A DNA stretch of 64,000 bases from Collinsella sp. (lineage in GTDB: Bacteria > Actinomycetota > Coriobacteriia > Coriobacteriales > Coriobacteriaceae), in assembly GCA_019425015.1 (NCBI GenBank), contig JAHYYJ010000001.1, positions 1-64,000 on the forward strand. Direction: 5' to 3'. Positions 41,183-50,206 of the stretch are shown here, piece by piece; position 1 is the first letter of the stretch, and every line of letters starts with the position of its first letter. The notes below the pieces were generated by a model. It had not been told where the DNA came from. It did no database searches and was given only the letters and a program-made list of their open reading frames with translations. The position numbers and the translations under genes were made by a program.

Positions 41183-42456
41183 CGCTCGAGCCGCGGTGCA
41201 ATACGAGCCGGCAGTTTCGCCACAATGCGAACGCCGTCCTCGAGATATTCCTCATGCAGAAGGGTTCCCTGCTCATGCACCAGCGTGATGAGAGCGCCCT
41301 CACGATACGGGATATCAGCGGAGAGCAACACATCGGTGGCAGCTGCCTCGCGAGCAATCCGGTCGACGAGATCGTCGAGCCCCTCGCCCGTTTGGGCCGA
41401 GAACAGAACGGCCTCCGGATAGCGACGACGGAAACTCAATCGATCGACGCTATCGAGAAGATCGATTTTATTGAATACGGTCAGCGTTAAACGCTCTCCG
41501 GCGCCGATCTCATCAAGCACGCGGTCGACAGCCTCCAGCTGCCGCTCATAGTCCTCGTCAGACGCATCTACGACTTTGAGAATTAGATCGGCACCCAAAA
41601 CCTCGGACAGCGTCGATTTAAAGGCATCGACCAGACCATGCGGCAGCTTTTGAATAAAGCCGACGGTATCGGTAATCGTCATGCCGCGACCGCCGGGCAG
41701 ACGATACGAACGCGTCGTCGGGTCGAGCGTAGCAAACAGCTTGTCCTGCGAAAGTACCGTAGAGCCGGTCAGACGATTGAGCAACGTCGATTTACCGGCA
41801 TTGGTATAACCGGCTAACGCGACGCGAAACGCCGGGGACTCAATGCGACTCTTGGATTGAACATCGCGACGCTGTTCAACCTGCTTGAGCTCACGACGAA
41901 GCGCAGCGATCTTATTACGAATGAGGCGACGGTCGACCTCGAGCTGACTTTCGCCCTGACCAAAACGTGAGCCGATGCCGCCGCGCGTCTGCTCCTTAGC
42001 GAGATGGCTCCACATGCCACGCAGGCGAGGCAACAAATATTGAAGCTGTGCCAGCTGTACCTGCAGGCGTCCCTCACGCGTCTGAGCATGCAGGCCAAAG
42101 ATATCCAGGATCAGTGCAGTACGATCGATAATCTTTACCGGCTCGCCCACGGCTTTCTCCAAATAGGATTGCTGCGAGGGGGTCAGGTCGTCGTCAAAAA
42201 TAACGACATCGGCATCCATGCGATGCACCAGGCCGCACAGCTCTTCAACCTTACCGGAACCGATAAACGATTTAGGATACGGCTTTACCAAACGCTGCGA
42301 CAAGCGTGCCACGCACTGGGCACCAGCTGTGTGGGCAAGACGCTCCAGCTCATCAAGCGAGCGATCGAGCGGCCATGCATTGTCGCGCCACTCAACACCA
42401 ACTAAAATGGCACGCTCGGGCTCGGGTGCCGTGGGAACAAGGGGGAAACGGGGCAT
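41167..42456 (-). CDS. hflX: ribosome-associated GTPase HflX
   Basis: GTPase that splits or rescues stalled 70S ribosomes. 429 residues. The N-terminal HflX domain includes KPYPKSFIGSGKVEEL and FDDDLTPSQQ, followed by RDVQSKSR coiled coil. The G domain has AGYTNAGKSTLLNRL, DTVGFIQKLPHGLVDAFKST and VFNKIDLLD. It begins at the miaA stop, the usual miaB-miaA-hflX order. Confidence 0.96.
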   Translation of the reverse strand: MPRFPLVPTAPEPERAILVGVEWRDNAWPLDRSLDELERLAHTAGAQCVARLSQRLVKPYPKSFIGSGKVEELCGLVHRMDADVVIFDDDLTPSQQSYLEKAVGEPVKIIDRTALILDIFGLHAQTREGRLQVQLAQLQYLLPRLRGMWSHLAKEQTRGGIGSRFGQGESQLEVDRRLIRNKIAALRRELKQVEQRRDVQSKSRIESPAFRVALAGYTNAGKSTLLNRLTGSTVLSQDKLFATLDPTTRSYRLPGGRGMTITDTVGFIQKLPHGLVDAFKSTLSEVLGADLILKVVDASDEDYERQLEAVDRVLDEIGAGERLTLTVFNKIDLLDSVDRLSFRRRYPEAVLFSAQTGEGLDDLVDRIAREAAATDVLLSADIPYREGALITLVHEQGTLLHEEYLEDGVRIVAKLPARIAPRLERYRTE

Positions 42457-43394
42457 TAGGCAGCCTCAATACGATGCAGGATATCCTCAACGACCTCATC
42501 GATCGTACATTCATCCATATCAAACCACACGATACGGTCATCGCGCTTAAACCACGAAAGCTGACGCTTGGCATAACGACGCGAACGCATCTTAATGAGT
42601 TCGCGAGCCTCATCCATGCTCATCACGCCATTGAAAGCATCAATGATCTCTTTATAGCCAATTGCCTGCATCGACGTCAGGGCATCTCCCAGCCCCTGGC
42701 CCATAAGACCGCGGACCTCATCGACAAGACCCTGCTCAAACATCAGATCGACGCGCTGGTTAATGCGCTCGTAGAGCACCTCGCGATTACGCGTCAGACC
42801 AAACCAAAGGGCATGATAATGCTCGTGCGGAACACTAAACTGCGACTTTTGCTGCGCATAAGAGACGCCATCATCATGCATCTCGAGCGCACGAATCACA
42901 CGGCGCACGTTATGGGGATGAATAACAGCAGCCGATTCTGGATCGCGCTCGGCAAGCAAGGCATGCAGTTCTTCCTCGCCAATACGCTCGGCAAGCTCCT
43001 GATAGCCCGCACGACGATCGTCCTCAAGTTCACCCGAGGGAAAGTCCATCTCATCGAGGGCGGCCTTGAGATACAGCCCCGTACCTCCACAAAAAACCGG
43101 CAGGCAACCCGAACCAAGGAGACGTTCAACATGCGCGCGAGCGTCGGCCTGATAAAGCGCAGCAGAATATGCCACACCCGGCTCTACAATGTCGACGAGA
43201 CGCAGCGGCGCCGTGCACTCATCGGGCGCCATCTTTGCGGTACCGATGTCCATGCCGCGATAGATTTGCATCGCATCGCACGACAGCACTTCGGACGAAA
43301 GACGAGCTGCCAAACGGTCGGCAACATCACTCTTACCAACCGCCGTCGGACCGACGATCGCAACGGCGGAAAGACCTGCCCCGGGAGAAACCAT
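42456..43394 (-). CDS. miaA: tRNA dimethylallyltransferase
   Basis: Adds a dimethylallyl group to A37 of tRNAs reading UNN codons. 312 residues. The P-loop IVGPTAVGKSDVADRLA is near the N-terminus, then SCDAMQIYRGMDIGTAK, which binds substrate, PVFCGGTGLYLKA, and YAKRQLSWFKR near the C-terminus. The start overlaps the miaB stop (TAATG), and the miaB product acts next on the same base. Confidence 0.97.
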   Translation of the reverse strand: MVSPGAGLSAVAIVGPTAVGKSDVADRLAARLSSEVLSCDAMQIYRGMDIGTAKMAPDECTAPLRLVDIVEPGVAYSAALYQADARAHVERLLGSGCLPVFCGGTGLYLKAALDEMDFPSGELEDDRRAGYQELAERIGEEELHALLAERDPESAAVIHPHNVRRVIRALEMHDDGVSYAQQKSQFSVPHEHYHALWFGLTRNREVLYERINQRVDLMFEQGLVDEVRGLMGQGLGDALTSMQAIGYKEIIDAFNGVMSMDEARELIKMRSRRYAKRQLSWFKRDDRIVWFDMDECTIDEVVEDILHRIEAA

Positions 43395-44764
43395 TAGCGC
43401 GGCTCGCCCACAACGGAGCCGGACAAATACCAGGTCTTGGCAACGTCAACGTCAACATCAACGATCTTACCAACAAGCTGATCGATGCTGTAACCCTCGG
43501 GAATAGGCGCATGCACGGTCTGATTCTTGGGACTCTTGCCCAGCAGGACCGCATCGTTCTTTTTACTCGTTCCCTCAATGAGCGCCGGAACCACAGTATG
43601 AAGCTCACCCTGGTTATACTCGTGTGCCGTGGTCTCGATAACCTTAACCAGACGGTTGAAACGCTCGAGAATAACCTCATGCGGCGTAGGATCGTCAATC
43701 TCGGCGGCCGGGGTACCGGCGCGCTTGGAATAGATGAAGGTATAGGCCTGAGCATAGCGGACCGTCTCGGCAAGTGAGAGCGTCTGCTCAAAGTCTTCTT
43801 CAGTCTCACCCGGGAAGCCAACGATAATGTCGGTCGAGAGCGCGATATCGGGCATGCGGTTGCGAATGCGATCGACAAGGCCCAGATAGTCCTCGCGTGT
43901 ATAACGGCGATTCATCTCTTTGAGGATCCGCGTCGAACCTGACTGGACGGCCAAGTGCAGCTGCGGCATAACGGCAGGCGTCTCGGCCATGGCGTCGATG
44001 GTCTCGGGCAACAGGTCCTTGGGATGCGAAGACGTAAAGAAGATGCGCTCCACGCCCGTATTGCCCACGGCACGCAGCAGATCGGCAAAACGCGGCTTGC
44101 CAAACAGATCGCGACCATATGAGTTAACGTTTTGGCCCAGCAGCGTAATCTCACGCACGCCCTGGCGCACCAAACCGGTCACCTCGTCGACAATCTCCTC
44201 GAAGGGGCGGCTCTTTTCGCGACCGCGCACGTACGGCACGATGCAATAGGTGCAGAAATTATTGCAGCCCGTCATGATGGGCACCCAGGCGTGATACTGA
44301 GTCTCGCGATGCCACGGCATGCTCATGGCATCCGTATCCTCATGCTCATTGGTGCGGATATGACGCTTACCATCACGGAACGCCTCGGCAATGAGCTCGG
44401 CCACATGTGCAATGGAATGCGTGCCAAAGATGACATTGACGTTATCGACGTTGGTGAGCAGGCCCTCGCCATCGCGCTGCGCGATGCAACCGCCAACGGC
44501 AACCACGCGCTTGCCCGAAGGCGAAGGCGGCAGGCTTTTGCAGGAATTGCACTGACCGTACAGGCGAGTATCGGCGGCCTCGCGCACGCAGCACGTCATG
44601 AAGACAACGATATCGGCATGCGCGGGATCGAGCGCCATGAGGCAGCCATACGAATCAAGCAGACCGCTCACACGCTCGGAGTCGTGCTGATTCATCTGGC
44701 AGCCAAAGGTGCGGATAAAGTAGGTTTTACCGGCAAGAATATCGCGTACGGAACGCTGGTCCAT
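43394..44764 (-). CDS. miaB: tRNA-2-methylthio-N6-dimethylallyladenosine synthase
   Basis: Radical SAM methylthiotransferase for tRNA ms2i6A37. 456 residues from ATG 44764. ATG 44770 is an alternative. UPF0004 domain with RTFGCQMNQHDSERVSGLL, FMTCCVREAA and VVAVGGCIAQR supplies the auxiliary cluster cysteines. The radical SAM triad is CNNFCTYCIVPYVRGRE. A TRAM domain ends the protein. NQ(H/N)DSE identifies MiaB and not RimO, which is at 51398. Confidence 0.96.
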   Translation of the reverse strand: MDQRSVRDILAGKTYFIRTFGCQMNQHDSERVSGLLDSYGCLMALDPAHADIVVFMTCCVREAADTRLYGQCNSCKSLPPSPSGKRVVAVGGCIAQRDGEGLLTNVDNVNVIFGTHSIAHVAELIAEAFRDGKRHIRTNEHEDTDAMSMPWHRETQYHAWVPIMTGCNNFCTYCIVPYVRGREKSRPFEEIVDEVTGLVRQGVREITLLGQNVNSYGRDLFGKPRFADLLRAVGNTGVERIFFTSSHPKDLLPETIDAMAETPAVMPQLHLAVQSGSTRILKEMNRRYTREDYLGLVDRIRNRMPDIALSTDIIVGFPGETEEDFEQTLSLAETVRYAQAYTFIYSKRAGTPAAEIDDPTPHEVILERFNRLVKVIETTAHEYNQGELHTVVPALIEGTSKKNDAVLLGKSPKNQTVHAPIPEGYSIDQLVGKIVDVDVDVAKTWYLSGSVVGEPR

Positions 44765-44809
44765 GTGCATAAGTCCTAACGATGGGGAGCGAAACAAGGC
44801 AAGCAGAAG

Positions 44810-45127
44810 CTATGCCACAGGCTTAACATCATCCATGACGACGTTATCCATAGTAGCTCGATTGATCTGGTGAACGTAGATAGAAAGGCGGATGGCCGTG
44901 CGCGACTCCCCGTTAATGAGGATGTCGGAGAACACGGGCGCGCAGGAAATATCAAAACCGGTTGGAATCAAAAAACCGCGCGCGATAGCAACGGCCTTAA
45001 TAGCCTGGTTGACGGCACCGGCGCCGACACACTGGATGTTGACGGGTACACCATCCTTGACCATGCCGGCGATGGCGCCGGCAACGGACGCGGGCGATGA
45101 TTTGCTTGATACCTTCAGGCAATCCAT
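44810..45127 (-). CDS. spoVS: stage V sporulation protein S
   Basis: 105 residues from ATG 45127, after AGGAG. The sequence LKVSSKSSPASVAGAIAG, IQCVGAGAVNQAIKAVAIAR and SRTAIRLSIYV is the very conserved SpoVS/Alba-like fold. The family is widespread in non-sporulating lineages where its role is unknown. It sits between miaB and the GHKL ATPase gene, in the rny-spoVS-miaB neighbourhood known from Firmicutes. Confidence 0.95.
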   Translation of the reverse strand: MDCLKVSSKSSPASVAGAIAGMVKDGVPVNIQCVGAGAVNQAIKAVAIARGFLIPTGFDISCAPVFSDILINGESRTAIRLSIYVHQINRATMDNVVMDDVKPVA

Positions 45128-45201
45128 GAAGAAACTCCTGCATTTAAAAGTACGTTTTAACTGCAACAACTGTATCGTACCGAGTGGACTCGGTAAAGGC
45201 A

Positions 45202-46287
45202 CTATTCCTCTTTGGCAAGATCAAAGGTCACGGTGATTCGATCACGCGAAACACGGATCTTTGGGTCGCCGCAAAGGTTGAGATAGTACCGGGCGGCAAG
45301 GTCATTAAAGTCGCGTTCCACAGCGCGCGAAAACTGTGCCATGTCATCCTTGGCAATACGTAGCCCGCGACGATCCTTCGCGAGATCGACAGGAGTCGGC
45401 GCATGCGAGGACGAATCACGCTCGCGCAGCAGACGCGCGGTCACACCGCGAACGGGCTTAATCTGCCCTGCCAAAATGCGATGGGCCGTGCGCTCGGACA
45501 TCTCAAGACCCAAACCCGAACAAATACGGATAAAGTCCTCGGCATCAGAAGCAAGGCCTAAACGATCGACAACCGGAAGCTCGCTCTCGTCATCAATGAA
45601 CAGGAGACGAGACGTATCGAGCCGACTTGACGCTTGAGCATAAAGGGTCGCGGCAATCTCAGACGGAGAACCGAGATAGACATCGCAACCACGCAACTCC
45701 TCGAGCGCAAACTCACAAGCAGCGCGAATAATATTATGTGGACCGCGAGCGCAGACATAACGTCCGTCCTCATCCTTGACGGCCTGGGGCCAGCTGGACT
45801 GATCGGCACGCTCACTGAGGCGGTCGGCCGCAACGCTCACCTTGAAGGCTGAACCAAGATCGACGCCGGACGTGACCACACGGGCCTCGTCGGTGTTCTG
45901 CTTAATCGAAAACAATGCCATGCCACGACCGTGAACGCCCCAACGGTCCATCTTCATGCTCTCGAGCTTGGAGGTAACGCGGGCATCAAAGATTCGCTCT
46001 TGCATATCCTGCGGAACGCCAGAACCGTTATCCAGAAAGACAAGCGTGCGGACGCCATCTTCCTTGGTCGTGGCGAGATAGACCTTGTCGGCGCCGGCAT
46101 CGCGAGCATTACGGAGCATTTCGATGACGATGTCCTCGACATGCTGAATGTCGTGCTTAGCCTGGCGCCGCTCGGCCTCCGAAACGCGGAGGCGGACATA
46201 CCCCTCGCCAAGGTTCTCCTCGACGCGAAGGTTGCCCTCCCCCGACATCGACGCGATAAATGAGATGAGCTCGTTCGCGTCGCTCAT
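45202..46287 (-). CDS. GHKL-family ATP-binding protein, unknown
   Basis: 361 residues without membrane segments. The N-terminal half is a Hsp90/histidine-kinase-type ATPase with IVIEMLRNARDAGAD (N-box), VFLDNGSGVP (G1) and GVHGRGMALFSI (G2). There is no dimerisation/phospho-acceptor helix, so it is not a sensor kinase. The C-terminal half is unrecognised and ends in a YLNLCGDPKIRVSRDRI segment. It is encoded 1 bp after rny, in the slot where Firmicutes have ymdB. MutL-like or anti-sigma-like functions are possible but unsupported. Confidence 0.75.
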   Translation of the reverse strand: MSDANELISFIASMSGEGNLRVEENLGEGYVRLRVSEAERRQAKHDIQHVEDIVIEMLRNARDAGADKVYLATTKEDGVRTLVFLDNGSGVPQDMQERIFDARVTSKLESMKMDRWGVHGRGMALFSIKQNTDEARVVTSGVDLGSAFKVSVAADRLSERADQSSWPQAVKDEDGRYVCARGPHNIIRAACEFALEELRGCDVYLGSPSEIAATLYAQASSRLDTSRLLFIDDESELPVVDRLGLASDAEDFIRICSGLGLEMSERTAHRILAGQIKPVRGVTARLLRERDSSSHAPTPVDLAKDRRGLRIAKDDMAQFSRAVERDFNDLAARYYLNLCGDPKIRVSRDRITVTFDLAKEE

Positions 46288-46288
46288 G

Positions 46289-47845
46289 TTATTTAGCGAT
46301 ATCGACAGCGCGGCTCTCGCGAATCACGACGACGCGCACCTGACCGGGATACTCCATCTCTTCCTCGATCTGATGGGCGATATCGTGAGCCAGAACCGTG
46401 GACTGGGCATCGGAAATCTTGTCCGGCTGGACCATGACGTGGACCTCGCGACCGGCCTGCATGGCATAGGTACGTTCGACGCCGTCATGGGAGTTGGCGA
46501 TCTCCTCAAGCTTCTCAAGACGCTTGATGTAGTTCTCGGCAGACTCGCGACGGGCACCGGGGCGAGAGGCAGAGACAGCATCAGCGGCCTGCACCAGGAC
46601 ATCGAGTACCGTGTTGGGGTCGACATCGGCATGGTGAGCCTCAATAGCGTGGACGATAACGGGCTTCTCGCCATAACGGCGGGCAAGCTCGGCGCCGATG
46701 ACGGCATGCGGGCCCTCGACGTCGTGGTCGATTGCCTTGCCCAGGTCATGAAGCAGGCCGGCGCGCTTGGCGGTCACAACGTCCAGGCCAAGCTCGGAAG
46801 CCATCACGCCGCACAGATCAGAGACCTCGAGGGAATGCTGAAGCACGTTCTGACCAAACGAGGTACGGTAGCGCAGGGCACCAAGGGTCTTGACGATCTC
46901 GGGGTGCAGATCGTGGATGCCGGTATCGAAGGCAGCCTGCTCGCCAGCCTCGCGCACGCGCTGCTGAACCAGGTCGGCGGCCTTGTGATACATCTCCTCG
47001 ATACGGGCAGGGTGAATGCGGCCGTCGGCGATGAGGTTCTCGAGGGCGACACGGGCGGTCTCACGACGGACCGGGTCGAAGCTCGAAAGAACGACTGTCT
47101 CGGGCGTGTCATCGATCACGAGGTTGACACCGGAAACCTGCTCGAAGGTCCGGATGTTGCGACCCTCGCGACCGATGATACGGCCCTTGAGGTCATCAGA
47201 GGGAATGTGCACGGAGGTAACGGTGACCTCGGCAGTGTGGTCGGCAGCGCAGCGCTGAATCGCCAGAGACAGAATCTCCTGGGCGGTCTTGTGGCACTCG
47301 GCGCGAACCTGCTGCTCGGACTCGCGAATGATCGTGGCGGCCTCGTGGGTAACCTCGCCGCGAACCTTATCGAGGAGCTCCTTGTGGGCGTCCTCGCGGG
47401 TAAGGTCGGCGATACGCTCGAGCTCGGAAGTCTGCTTTGCACAGAGCTCCTCGAGCTCACGGGAGCGCTTCTCGACCTGACCGGCCTGGCTGGACAGCTG
47501 ATGCTCGCGCTTGTCGAGAGCGTCGTTGCGGCGATCAAGGGATTCCTCGCGCTGCATCACGCGGTTCTCGAGCGTACGAATCTCGTTCTTACGCTGCTTG
47601 TCCTCGGCCTCGGCGGCCTGCTTGTTCTTGATGATCTCCTCTTTAGCCTCGAGCAGAGCCTCTTTTTTGAGGGTCTCGGCCTGACGCTTAGCATCACCGA
47701 TCAGGGACTCAGCCTGTGCGTGTGCCGACTGGATTTTTTCGTCGGCCTCGTGAAGACTACCCTGCTTGGCGGTGCGCATGTAGGCAATGGCGGCGATGGC
47801 ACCCAAAACGATGCCAACGAGCGCTGCGATGATAGGCATGCTCAC
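46289..47845 (-). CDS. rny: ribonuclease Y
   Basis: Membrane-anchored endoribonuclease that starts mRNA decay. 518 residues: an N-terminal helix (about 2-22), a long coiled coil (about 30-200), a KH domain with GRIIGREGRNIRTFEQ and the HD domain with LLHDLGKAIDH and the catalytic His-Asp pair. RBS AAAAAGGAG is 5 bp before ATG. With rnj and pnp nearby, most of the RNA-decay machinery is encoded in this window. Confidence 0.97.
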   Translation of the reverse strand: MSMPIIAALVGIVLGAIAAIAYMRTAKQGSLHEADEKIQSAHAQAESLIGDAKRQAETLKKEALLEAKEEIIKNKQAAEAEDKQRKNEIRTLENRVMQREESLDRRNDALDKREHQLSSQAGQVEKRSRELEELCAKQTSELERIADLTREDAHKELLDKVRGEVTHEAATIIRESEQQVRAECHKTAQEILSLAIQRCAADHTAEVTVTSVHIPSDDLKGRIIGREGRNIRTFEQVSGVNLVIDDTPETVVLSSFDPVRRETARVALENLIADGRIHPARIEEMYHKAADLVQQRVREAGEQAAFDTGIHDLHPEIVKTLGALRYRTSFGQNVLQHSLEVSDLCGVMASELGLDVVTAKRAGLLHDLGKAIDHDVEGPHAVIGAELARRYGEKPVIVHAIEAHHADVDPNTVLDVLVQAADAVSASRPGARRESAENYIKRLEKLEEIANSHDGVERTYAMQAGREVHVMVQPDKISDAQSTVLAHDIAHQIEEEMEYPGQVRVVVIRESRAVDIAK

Positions 47846-47874
47846 TCCTTTTTATGGATTCGTTACACAACAAA

Positions 47875-47900
47875 GCGAACCGTCCTTACGAACGGCTCGC
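47875..47900 (-). terminator. hairpin between recX and rny
   Basis: A 9-bp stem (47875-47883 with 47892-47900, one G-T pair) is followed on the minus strand by TTTGTTGT. It could end recA-recX transcription or structure the rny leader. The remaining gap 47901-48096 shows nothing clear. Confidence 0.5.
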
Positions 47901-48096
47901 GACATTTGAGTAATATGGGCGCAGCTTATGCGGGTCGGATACAGATAAACATATAAACAAACTCATCACAGATGAGCACATATCACAAAGCAAATGACGC
48001 TGTTTATCGTACGTTGAACCACAACAACTGTCAAATAAATGCCCCCAACACGGCGGCTAAAACACGGTGAGCGGCAGGGCCACAAAACGCATACGC

Positions 48097-48789
48097 CTAA
48101 ACCGCACATTCCTCGCGTTCGGCATCGAGACGTGCCTTAACGGCATCGGCGGCGATATGATACGAGAAGCCCTTGCCCATCAAAAACCGAACCAGTTTTT
48201 CGAATCCGCGCGTCTCTGGAACACGCCGCTTGGCGAGCAGGGCTGACGCACGCGCCAAATCGTCTTCGACGGCAAAATAATCCTCCGGATAACCGGGAAT
48301 GTCATCGAGCACGACATGACGGCGCTTGAGCTCGGTCTCGATTTTACGCTGTCCCCAACCGCGCCGCTTGCGTTCCTCGATAAAGTACGAGCAAAAGCGG
48401 TTCTCGTCTAAAAAGCGATACTCGGTGGCGCGCTCGACGGCGAAATCGATCGCGGGCTGGCGAAAGCCGTAGCGTGCCAACTTGTCACAGACCTCACCCG
48501 TCGCATGGTCGCGTCGCGATAGCATCTCGGTCACCATGGTAAGTGCACATTTACGCTCGATGAGCTGCACCGCTTCACGAAAGTTATCCCAATCACAGGG
48601 AAGATCGGGGCGATTTTTGACATACAGGCGCGCGACCCGCACGGGAATCCAAATGGACCGCTCAAAACCGCCCTCAAGCTCACAATCGATATGTGCGCAA
48701 GGCTTTTTGGACGCATACCCGCTCGAGAACGAGGAGGCCGCCTTCTTATCGGGAAAGACGACCGTGGCCTCGGTCACCGTATACGACAT
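48097..48789 (-). CDS. recX: RecA regulator RecX
   Basis: Inhibits RecA filament extension. 230 residues, a longer variant. The core repeats are LTMVTEMLSRRDHATGEVCD, KLARYGFRQPAIDFAVERA and FIEERKRRGWGQRKIETEL, the three-helix RecX units. An N-terminal extension of about 70 residues (VTEATVVFPDKK) is present. It lies 11 bp after recA, the common location. Confidence 0.9.
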   Translation of the reverse strand: MSYTVTEATVVFPDKKAASSFSSGYASKKPCAHIDCELEGGFERSIWIPVRVARLYVKNRPDLPCDWDNFREAVQLIERKCALTMVTEMLSRRDHATGEVCDKLARYGFRQPAIDFAVERATEYRFLDENRFCSYFIEERKRRGWGQRKIETELKRRHVVLDDIPGYPEDYFAVEDDLARASALLAKRRVPETRGFEKLVRFLMGKGFSYHIAADAVKARLDAEREECAV

Positions 48790-48800
48790 GAGCGTAACCG

Positions 48801-49949
48801 CTACTCGTCGTCATCATCGAGCATGGCGGAACCATCGATGGCGTAAAGCTCGTCAAACTCCTCAGGCGCAGGCTGATCGGTCAGCTCGACCTCGGACGGA
48901 GCATCGTCATCAAACTCAAGCCCGCAGGCAAGGCGGACCTTATGCTCAATCTCGTCGGCGCAATCGGGGTGTTCGCGCAGGAACGCCTTGGCGGCCTCGC
49001 GACCGTTGCCGAGCTTGTCCTCGCCATAGGCAAACCAGGAGCCCATCTTCTTGCAAATGCCGCACTCGACAGCCATGTCCAGAATCGAGCCCTCCTTAGA
49101 GATGCCCGTACCGTACATGATGTCGAACTCAGCAGAACGGAACGGAGCTGCCACCTTGTTCTTAACGACCTTGGCACGCACGCGGTTACCGATAACCTCA
49201 TCCTTAAGCTTAATGCTGTCGATGCGGCGAATGTCGATACGCACCGAAGAGAAGAACTTAAGGGCGCGGCCGCCCGTCGTGGTCTCGGGGTTGCCGAACA
49301 TGACGCCGATCTTCTCTCGCAGCTGGTTAATGAAGATGCATGTCGTGTTGGACTTGGACAGCGAGCCGGCGAGCTTGCGGAGCGCCTGACTCATCAGACG
49401 AGCTTGCAATCCGACCGTGGTATCGCCGATCTCTCCCTCGATCTCGGCACGCGGGGTCAGCGCGGCGACGGAGTCGACGACGATGGCATCGATGGCGCCG
49501 GAACGCACGAGCATGTCAACAATCTCGAGCGCCTGCTCACCCGTATCAGGCTGGGAAATCAGTACCTCGTCGATATCCACGCCAATGCGCGCGGCATACG
49601 TGGGATCGAGCGCGTGCTCGGCATCGATAAATGCCACCACGCCACCCATTGCCTGGGCTTCGGCCAGGATCTCGAGCGAAAGCGTCGTCTTACCGGAGGA
49701 CTCAGGACCGTAAATCTCGACGATACGGCCGCGCGGCACACCGCCGATACCCAGAGCGGCATCGAGTGCCAGAGCGCCCGTGGGGATGGCCTCAACCTCA
49801 AGCTCGGGGCCGCCGTCACCATACCTCATGATGGAGCCTTGACCGAACTTCTTCTCGATCTCGGCCTTGGTGGTGGCGATCATCTCATCGCGCTCTTTAC
49901 CCGTCGTGCGAGCATGAACGGTACGTACGGGACCTGAATTCTTGGCCAT
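48801..49949 (-). CDS. recA: recombinase RecA
   Basis: Strand exchange and SOS coprotease. 382 residues from ATG 49949, behind GAGGAGGG. Walker A GPESSGKTTL, then QPDTGEQALEI, VVDSVAALTPRAEIEG, INQLREKIGVMFGNPETTTGG (loop L2, key residues NQLREK and GNPETTTGG) and an acidic C-terminus ending in DDDDE. Promoter and SOS box are visible upstream. Confidence 0.99.
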   Translation of the reverse strand: MAKNSGPVRTVHARTTGKERDEMIATTKAEIEKKFGQGSIMRYGDGGPELEVEAIPTGALALDAALGIGGVPRGRIVEIYGPESSGKTTLSLEILAEAQAMGGVVAFIDAEHALDPTYAARIGVDIDEVLISQPDTGEQALEIVDMLVRSGAIDAIVVDSVAALTPRAEIEGEIGDTTVGLQARLMSQALRKLAGSLSKSNTTCIFINQLREKIGVMFGNPETTTGGRALKFFSSVRIDIRRIDSIKLKDEVIGNRVRAKVVKNKVAAPFRSAEFDIMYGTGISKEGSILDMAVECGICKKMGSWFAYGEDKLGNGREAAKAFLREHPDCADEIEHKVRLACGLEFDDDAPSEVELTDQPAPEEFDELYAIDGSAMLDDDDE

Positions 49950-49979
49950 GAATAGCCCTCCTCTTAACAACCTGCATCG

Positions 49980-50008
49980 ATAATAAACGAACGGCTGTTC
50001 GTGGTCAA
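49980..50008 (-). promoter_or_regulatory. recA promoter with an embedded LexA box
   Basis: On the minus strand TTGACC (50003-50008) and TATTAT (49980-49985) are 17 bp apart. The LexA box CGAACAGCCGTTCG (49988-50001) fills the spacer. Confidence 0.9.
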
Positions 50009-50039
50009 CCGTTCAGGCCAATCATATGCAGGCAGTCTT

Positions 50040-50090
50040 TCCAAAACCCAACCAAACGCCGACCAAACACTGACCAAATGCTTGACCACA
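50040..50090. repeat. 11-bp-phased CCAAA repeats upstream of recA
   Basis: ACCAAA-like words start at 50040, 50051, 50062, 50073 and 50085 (TCCAAA, ACCAAA three times, ACCACA). The spacing is about one helical turn. They lie 30-80 bp upstream of the recA -35. Confidence 0.6.
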
Positions 50091-50178
50091 AAGGGCCGAA
50101 TAAGAACAAGGAAGGCAGGAATACACCTATAACCAGCGCAAACGCTAAATTCGTCAGGGGTCCCTATCTCCACAATTA

Positions 50179-50196
50179 AGGGGCCCTAAGGCCCCT
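50179..50196 (-). terminator. short GC-rich hairpin after cinA
   Basis: A 7-bp stem (50179-50185 with 50190-50196) is followed on the minus strand by TTAATTG. The T tract is weak, so termination is uncertain. Confidence 0.5.
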
Positions 50197-50206
50197 GAAA
50201 ACACGT

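Noticed and set aside
46148..47956. Plus-strand open frame of 600 codons
   Set aside because: Antisense to rny, which is unmistakable on the minus strand.
50060..50080. Possible PafBC/RecA-NDp type promoter motif upstream of recA
   Set aside because: TTGGTCAGTG resembles the motif but has an extra base, and no TAnnnT -10 is found 8 bp downstream. The TTGACC-17-TATTAT promoter is far better.
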